46,737 nucleotides of DNA from assembly GCA_937135955.1 (NCBI GenBank), contig CAKZOB010000047.1:1-46737 (forward strand), given 5' to 3'. Source of the stretch: an uncultured Anaerolineales bacterium (lineage in GTDB: Bacteria; Chloroflexota; Anaerolineae; Aggregatilineales; Aggregatilineaceae). Below, piece by piece: positions 43,301 to 46,737 of the stretch (position 1 is its first letter; the number at the start of each line of letters is the position of its first letter). The notes beneath the pieces are model-generated. The model searched no databases. It was not told where the DNA came from and saw only the letters and a program-made list of their open reading frames with translations. The position numbers and the translations under genes were made by a program.

Positions 43301-43678
43301 GCGATGGTGCTGCGGCCAGTTGAATTCGATGCCGCCCGACACCCAGGGACCAGTCAACCCAACCAGGGCCGGTTTGATCACGCGATTGTAGTACACGAAG
43401 TGATAGCCGTTGGTCTTGTCCAGGGCCATCTGCACCCGCCCGCCCAGTTCTGGCAGGAGCATGATCTTGAGATAGCGATTTTCCAGGAAAACGGCAGTAT
43501 AGGGCCTGGCTTCCTTTTCGTCGAAGACCTGCTCGATGATGGGGTGGGGATATACCACCCCGCTGCTGCCCTGGTAGACCCGCTTCTCCAGGAACATGGG
43601 GTTCCTGTCCGGTTGGCCCACCCGATAGGTGGGGATAACGATTGTCTCTGCCCAGGCCATGACTTGATCGGGATGCAT
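40376..43678 (-). CDS. DUF5107/TPR protein, putative carbohydrate-active
   Basis: This is a 1100-aa protein. The N-terminal ~400 residues match the DUF5107 type, a mutarotase-like beta-sandwich (LENRYLKIMLLPELGGRVQ, GGIEFNWPQHHRPSTF, LYNRTSEPQTFLWWANPAVH, CYDHG). A beta linker follows, and then from ~residue 480 to the end there are many tetratricopeptide repeats (for example A-YYLGNFWYAHRRYEEAIAAWERA, VYRNLGLATMNKRRDPARALQLYEQA). There is no signal peptide. Relatives lie near sugar transport genes, and the domain may bind or act on glycans; no catalytic residue can be assigned. The start at 43678 follows AAGGAGGG. It is divergent from an AraC regulator. Confidence 0.8.
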   Translation of the reverse strand: MHPDQVMAWAETIVIPTYRVGQPDRNPMFLEKRVYQGSSGVVYPHPIIEQVFDEKEARPYTAVFLENRYLKIMLLPELGGRVQMALDKTNGYHFVYYNRVIKPALVGLTGPWVSGGIEFNWPQHHRPSTFEPVDYRIQENPDGSKTVWFSEIERMFRTKGMAGFTLYPDRAYLEVRVQLYNRTSEPQTFLWWANPAVHVNDDYQSVFPPDVYAVMDHGKRDVSDFPIATGVYYKVNYAPGTDISRYKNLPVPTSYMAYHSDFDFLGCYDHGVQAGMVHVANHHVVPGKKQWTWGNGDFGRAWDRQLTDEDGPYVELMCGAYTDNQPDFSWLMPGEEKRFTQVFMPFKRIGPPKNASKDAVINLEVTGEVATLGVYLSSPRTVQVELWAAGQKLFAQGAALSPEITLQRTVVLPKGTAPQQVTLRVLADGQELISFTPLPETKPAIPDPATAARPPQEIVSNEELYLNGLHLEQYRHATYEPEPYYEEALRRDPGDARCNNALGLLLYRRAKFAEAEGYFRRAIQRLTLRNPNPYDGEPFYNLGLALKMQGRFQEAFDAFYKAVWNAAWRSPAYFELARLAARSGRCDEAVELADNALVTNAHHHKARHLKAAALRHLRRVDEALGEVQHSLSLDCLDFGAWYERFLLTGDSTYRELMRGNVHSYIEIALDYAHAGFFSDAIALLDEAPLTDPMVKYFQGWVCLQAGQAEQASECFQQARELPPDYCFPNQLEAVPALQAAIAHCPEDARAPYYLGNFWYAHRRYEEAIAAWERAQALAPSFPTVYRNLGLATMNKRRDPARALQLYEQAFALDPTDARVFFELDQLRKRLGHEPAARLADLERHAALVKQRDDLTIERVTLLNVLGRPAEALDILLSRTFHPWEGGEGKVTGQYVLSLVQLARGRLAAGQPAEAISLLERAQVYPPNLGEGKLISAQENHIFYFLGCAYETLGQPERALACFQRASEGTLEPTSPMYYNDQPPDMIFYQGLALKKLNRPEGAQRVFARLVEYGQTHLNDQVVMDYFAVSLPDFLVFDEDLNRRNRLHCHYMMALGYLGQGQYDQAEEQFGLILGEEPHHLGATIHLAMLREWKVTEVEGR

Positions 43679-43712
43679 AGCTACCGCGCCCTCCTTGATG
43701 TGCTGATTGCAC

Positions 43713-43765
43713 TCTATCATGAGGGGAAAGGCCCAGGCAATGGCAAAAAACAGCGATATGATAGA
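43713..43765. promoter_or_regulatory. Candidate operator between the DUF5107 gene and araC-type gene
   Basis: TCTATCAT (43713-43720) and ATGATAGA (43758-43765) form an 8-bp inverted repeat in the divergent intergenic region. It could be the AraC regulator's binding site. No clear -35/-10 pair was found on either strand. Confidence 0.35.
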
Positions 43766-43826
43766 CTATGTTATTACGACCTCATGTAGATGATCCGGAT
43801 GGCAGGTGAAGCAAGAGGTGCCCCAG

Positions 43827-44762
43827 ATGAACGGTACCATTCGCATTCGTGAGGGATTTCGCGACCAGATTCTCTACGTCGTGCCGCGCCCCATCCTTGA
43901 ACGCCTGCGTCAACACCCTCTGCTCTACCAGCTTATTCCTACCGATATCGGATTCTTCCCCCATGCACGATATCACTATTGCGCACGTAGCGAGGGCGCA
44001 CCGGAACACATTTTGATCCTGTGCGTGGCGGGCACGGGCTGGTGCGAGATTGACGATACGCGCTATCCCCTCACAGCCAATCAGGCGGTTCTGATTCCCA
44101 GGAACACACCCCATATCTATGGCGCGGGGGAACCCGATCCCTGGACAATTCATTGGGTGCACTTCGTAGGGGTCGTCGCCGACTACTATGCCAGCCTGCT
44201 GCCCCCAAAGGTCTACACCATGTCCGTGGACCCTCACACGACTGCCACCGCAGTAACGTTATTCAGGGAATGTTACGAGTCTTTTCTGGGGAGTTTCGTG
44301 CTGCAACGGATGATCTACATTTCACAAACGTTGCATCACCTGCTGGGGGCGCTGTTCTTCAACAACCGGGCCTTTTCGCCGACACTGCGTACCAGTCGCT
44401 TTCATAACCTGGAGGAGACACAAAATTTCCTGCGGCGCAATCTGCACAGTCGCCTGACCCTGGATGAGATGGCTGCCCATGCCCGCCTGTCCAAATCGCA
44501 CTTTATTCGTCTCTTTAAAGAACAGACTGGCTACTCTCCAGTTGACTATTTTATCCATCTTAAGATGCAACATGCGTGCATGTTACTATCAGTTACTCAA
44601 AAAACCATACGCGAGATTGCCTGGGAGGTGGGATATGACGATCCTTACTATTTTTCCCGCATTTTCAAGAAAGTAATCGGGATTCCCCCTCGCGATTACC
44701 GGAATGAACAGGAACTGGCTCAGTTCCATGCCCCTCCCCTGTATGACCAGGCAGAATCATAA
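43827..44762 (+). CDS. AraC-family transcriptional regulator
   Basis: This is a 311-aa sugar-responsive regulator. The N-terminal cupin-like AraC ligand domain (YHYCARSEGAPEHILILCVAGTG-type strand pattern, PRNTPHIYGAG) is followed by two helix-turn-helix motifs at the C-terminus (LTLDEMAAHARLSKSHFIRLFKEQTG; IREIAWEVGYDDPYYFSRIFKK). The start ATG 43827 has AGAGGTG upstream; GTG 43806 is in frame. It probably controls the divergent DUF5107 gene and the downstream sugar-binding-protein gene. Confidence 0.92.
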   Translation: MNGTIRIREGFRDQILYVVPRPILERLRQHPLLYQLIPTDIGFFPHARYHYCARSEGAPEHILILCVAGTGWCEIDDTRYPLTANQAVLIPRNTPHIYGAGEPDPWTIHWVHFVGVVADYYASLLPPKVYTMSVDPHTTATAVTLFRECYESFLGSFVLQRMIYISQTLHHLLGALFFNNRAFSPTLRTSRFHNLEETQNFLRRNLHSRLTLDEMAAHARLSKSHFIRLFKEQTGYSPVDYFIHLKMQHACMLLSVTQKTIREIAWEVGYDDPYYFSRIFKKVIGIPPRDYRNEQELAQFHAPPLYDQAES

Positions 44763-45007
44763 GATAGTCTAGGAGATGGTCATTTCTGTCATTGTGAAAA
44801 CCTGTCGTGTGGGCGCACAATGAAAAATGGGATGAGATTTCAAGGAATATGCCTCGACTTTGCCGACTTTGTCTGTTCACCGAATGCGTGCCACACGATT
44901 GCCTCGCCAGCGTATTCCAGGAAGGAGGCGCTACTCTGAAAGAACCAATTAACCCTATAAGCCGATACCTATAGACGCTTCTCGAACCACGAAAGGAGTT
45001 TTGTTCC

Positions 45008-46303
45008 ATGCGTTCTGCCAAGTCTCTTGTTAGCGCAATGATCGTTGCGCTCATTCTGATCGCCATGGGCAGCCAGGCGGTGCCTGTGCGGGTCGCTGCG
45101 CAGGAGCAAATTGTGTTGCGCTTCGCCAACTGGGTTTCCGCTGAGGAAGCCAGCCGCGCCCGCGTCCAGAAAGTGATTGACGCTTTCCAGGCAGAGAACC
45201 CCGGCGTCACCATCGAGAACATCCCTATCCCCTTCGATCAGGTCCGTCAGCAGCTCATCACCATGTCTGCGGGAGGCAATCCGCCGGACATCATGCTGTT
45301 GAACGGAGCCTGGCCCTTCGAACTGGGTGGGATGGGCGCGTTGCTCGATCTCAACACCGTTGCGTCGCCCGAATACCTGGCCGACAACTGGGAAGGTGGC
45401 CTGCAGGCGGGCACCTACGAAGGCAAGCTCTACGCTGTGCCGCAGGGCATGACTCCGCACGGTCTGTGGTGGAACAAGAAGCTGTTCGAGCAGGCCGGCC
45501 TTGACCCCAATCAGCCTCCGCGCACCATGGAGGAGTTGAATCAGGTCATGGCCACTCTCAAGGCCAACCTGCTAGAGGATGTCTACGCCATCGGCATTGA
45601 CACCACCAAGATTGACTACGCGCTCACGGGTTTCTGGCCGTGGATACTCACCACTGGTGCGCGTCCCATGTATAATGGAGACTATGACTTCACCAAGCCG
45701 GAAGTCGTAGAAGCGTTCGAGTGGTTGCAGATGGTGGCCCAGGAAGGCTATACGCCAATTGGCCAGCAGATCAAGGAAGAACGCGAACTGATGGCCAAAG
45801 ATCGCATCGCCATGAAGCTCGATGGGCCGTACTTCGTGGGTATTCTGCGCAGCCTGAACCCGGCCCTGGAAGGCCAGGCTTTCTATGACACCTTTGCCGT
45901 GACCACCGTGCCCGTGGGCGGCAATGGGACGCCGGTCACCCTGGCCGACCTGCATCAGATCGGCATCTCTTCTCAGACCAAGCACCCCGACATCGCCTGG
46001 AAGTTCATCGAGTTCTTCAGCAGCAGCGAGATCGCCGTCAAGGAGTACATCATCCCCATGGGCATGATCCCGCCGCTGAAGAGCGCCGCCGAACAGTATG
46101 CCGACCTGTTGAGCGATCCGGTCAGCCAGGCCTATCTCAACGAAATCCTGCCTTCCATGATCGGTGGGCCTTACGACCCACAGTACGGCGCGGCTGCTCA
46201 GTTCATCATTCAGGCCATGCAGGAAGTGGCTGTAGCGGGCGCGCCGGTTGAGCAGGCGCTGCAGAACCTGACCCAGAACCTGAAGATCCTCTATCGCCAG
46301 TAG
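45008..46303 (+). CDS. Sugar ABC transporter substrate-binding protein (family 1), orphan in window
   Basis: This is a 431-aa extracytoplasmic binding protein. Its signal peptide is cleaved near VAA-QE (about residue 32), and there is no lipobox. Family-1 features are IVLRFANWVS, GNPPDIMLLNG, KLYAVPQGMTPHGLWWNK and AMKLDGPYF. AAAGGAG precedes the ATG. The 245 bp upstream (44763-45007) show AT-rich -10-like boxes but no convincing promoter pair. A strong terminator follows directly. Unlike the two other binding-protein genes here, no permease genes follow; an IS200/IS605-type element does. Confidence 0.92.
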   Translation: MRSAKSLVSAMIVALILIAMGSQAVPVRVAAQEQIVLRFANWVSAEEASRARVQKVIDAFQAENPGVTIENIPIPFDQVRQQLITMSAGGNPPDIMLLNGAWPFELGGMGALLDLNTVASPEYLADNWEGGLQAGTYEGKLYAVPQGMTPHGLWWNKKLFEQAGLDPNQPPRTMEELNQVMATLKANLLEDVYAIGIDTTKIDYALTGFWPWILTTGARPMYNGDYDFTKPEVVEAFEWLQMVAQEGYTPIGQQIKEERELMAKDRIAMKLDGPYFVGILRSLNPALEGQAFYDTFAVTTVPVGGNGTPVTLADLHQIGISSQTKHPDIAWKFIEFFSSSEIAVKEYIIPMGMIPPLKSAAEQYADLLSDPVSQAYLNEILPSMIGGPYDPQYGAAAQFIIQAMQEVAVAGAPVEQALQNLTQNLKILYRQ

Positions 46304-46737
46304 TCTTGGTTCTCAGGAGGGATGCGCCCCGCATCCCTCCTGACGCTTTTCCAACTCGCCTGACCGTCTGAGGAGCACGGTGTGACGGCTCTCCCCGCTT
46401 TAGCGGGGAGCTTCCCAGGCTACGCTCGCCGCAACCGGCCACGTTAGCGCCTGGCGGCCCTGTCCGGGCCGACTCGACCGCTAAAACCAAGATATTCCGA
46501 GCGGCGTTCACGTCGCGGTCTGCCGTGTAGCCGCAATGAGGACAGGCATGAACCCGAACGCTCAAATCCTTCTCGACCACTGCGCCACAGGCCGCGCACA
46601 CCTGCGAGGTGTAGGCGGGGTTCACGGTCACCACCAGCGTACCGGCGCTTTCAGCCTTGTACGCCAGCAGGTGTTGGAACTCCGCCAGCCCCGCGTCGTG
46701 GGCGCTGAGGGCCAAGCGGCGGTTGGCGGTCATGAAG
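46206..46737 (-). CDS. tnpB: TnpB-type (IS200/IS605 OrfB) protein, C-terminal part, runs off window
   Basis: Visible from the window edge are the end of the RuvC-like nuclease and the zinc finger: NPAYTSQVCAACG with C46 and C49, CPHCG with C64 and C67 (numbered from the ATG at 46733), and DRDVNAARNIL with the last RuvC Asp. TnpB is an RNA-guided nuclease or helper of IS200/IS605 transposons. The real start lies beyond the window, since the frame is open to the edge. The frame also stays open far past the usual protein end, through the right-end hairpin, the neighbouring terminator and into the antisense of the binding-protein gene, so the native end is probably nearer 46400 and the original stop may be lost. 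Confidence 0.85.
   Translation of the reverse strand, partial: FMTANRRLALSAHDAGLAEFQHLLAYKAESAGTLVVTVNPAYTSQVCAACGAVVEKDLSVRVHACPHCGYTADRDVNAARNILVLAVESARTGPPGANVAGCGERSLGSSPLKRGEPSHRAPQTVRRVGKASGGMRGASLLRTKTTGDRGSSGSGSGSAAPAQPARPLQPLPAWPE
46313..46350 (+). terminator. Terminator of the orphan binding-protein gene
   Basis: TCAGGAGGGATGCG (46313-46326) pairs perfectly over 14 bp with CGCATCCCTCCTGA (46330-46343), followed by CGCTTTT. Confidence 0.85.
46381..46500 (-). ncRNA. Candidate right-end omega RNA (reRNA) of the IS200/IS605-type element
   Basis: In TnpB elements a guide RNA spans the end of tnpB and the right end. Here the region after the zinc finger is GC-rich and structured. It finishes in the hairpin CTCCCCGC-TTTA-GCGGGGAG (46391-46410, plus-strand view) next to GGGAAGC, typical of right ends of this family. 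The exact RNA limits and the element's end cannot be set. Confidence 0.35.
46381..46737 (-). mobile_element. IS200/IS605-type element, right end (partial)
   Basis: The tnpB 3' end plus right-end hairpin lies 31 bp beyond the terminator of the orphan sugar-binding-protein gene. No tnpA and no left end are in the window. Confidence 0.6.

Noticed and set aside
46206-46303. Real overlap of TnpB coding with the 3' end of the binding-protein gene
   Set aside because: The codons there are antisense to a clear gene and give a Gly/Ser/Pro/Ala-rich tail beyond the element's right-end hairpin. It is most likely read-through without function.

Overview
The window looks like a chromosomal segment of an anaerobic, acetogen-like Chloroflexota bacterium (Anaerolineae-type, probably from a metagenome assembly). 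The reasons are high G+C, sigma70-type promoters, several ABC sugar-uptake operons typical of fermentative Anaerolineae, and a complete carbonyl-branch Wood-Ljungdahl cluster. The phylum is inferred from gene content and is not proven by any marker in the window.

Left part (1-16 kb): the 5' tip of an IS5-like transposase runs off the edge. It is followed by tRNA-Pro(CGG), an SGNH hydrolase, a UPF0173 metal-dependent hydrolase, tRNA-Gly(GCC), a methyltransferase gene that appears frameshifted, and a FocA-type formate/nitrite channel coupled to a stand-alone Lrp/AsnC (RAM) domain. Next come a probable structured non-coding RNA with its own promoter and terminator (5675-5881), an MBL-fold hydrolase, a TrmB-like regulator with a P1B-4 metal-export ATPase, an alpha/beta hydrolase, a sugar ABC operon (binding protein plus two permeases, no ATPase) and glutamate dehydrogenase. 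Palindromic intergenic repeats recur between these genes.

Central part (16-32.8 kb, all minus strand, transcribed right to left): the CODH/ACS region. The order is a small HMA-fold protein without a CxxC motif, CODH (acsA/cooS), a giant acetyl-CoA synthase ORF, two CBS-pair proteins, AcsC, the corrinoid activator AcsV, the methyltransferase AcsE, a MetV-MetF fusion and two CooC-type ATPases, ending at a strong terminator. The giant ORF (1803 aa) is the most striking object. It is acetyl-CoA synthase interrupted by a 523-residue LAGLIDADG intein placed exactly before the Cys-Gly-Cys motif that binds the distal nickel of the A-cluster. It is then fused through a ~200-residue Ala/Pro linker to the small corrinoid-protein subunit AcsD. 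One polypeptide would therefore have to splice to form its active site, and would carry half of its methyl donor in cis. Formyl-THF synthetase, FolD and formate dehydrogenase are not in the window; the FocA channel at 4.6 kb may move formate for the same pathway.

Right part (33-46.7 kb): a maltose-type operon (MalE-, MalF- and MalG-like proteins and a GH13 alpha-glucan hydrolase) followed by a KdgK-like sugar kinase. A 1100-aa DUF5107/TPR protein stands divergent from an AraC regulator, and then come a third sugar-binding protein without permeases and the 3' end of an IS200/IS605-family TnpB gene with its right-end hairpin. The physiology suggested is mixed: oligosaccharide uptake and glycolytic fermentation combined with CO2/CO fixation or acetate formation through CODH/ACS.
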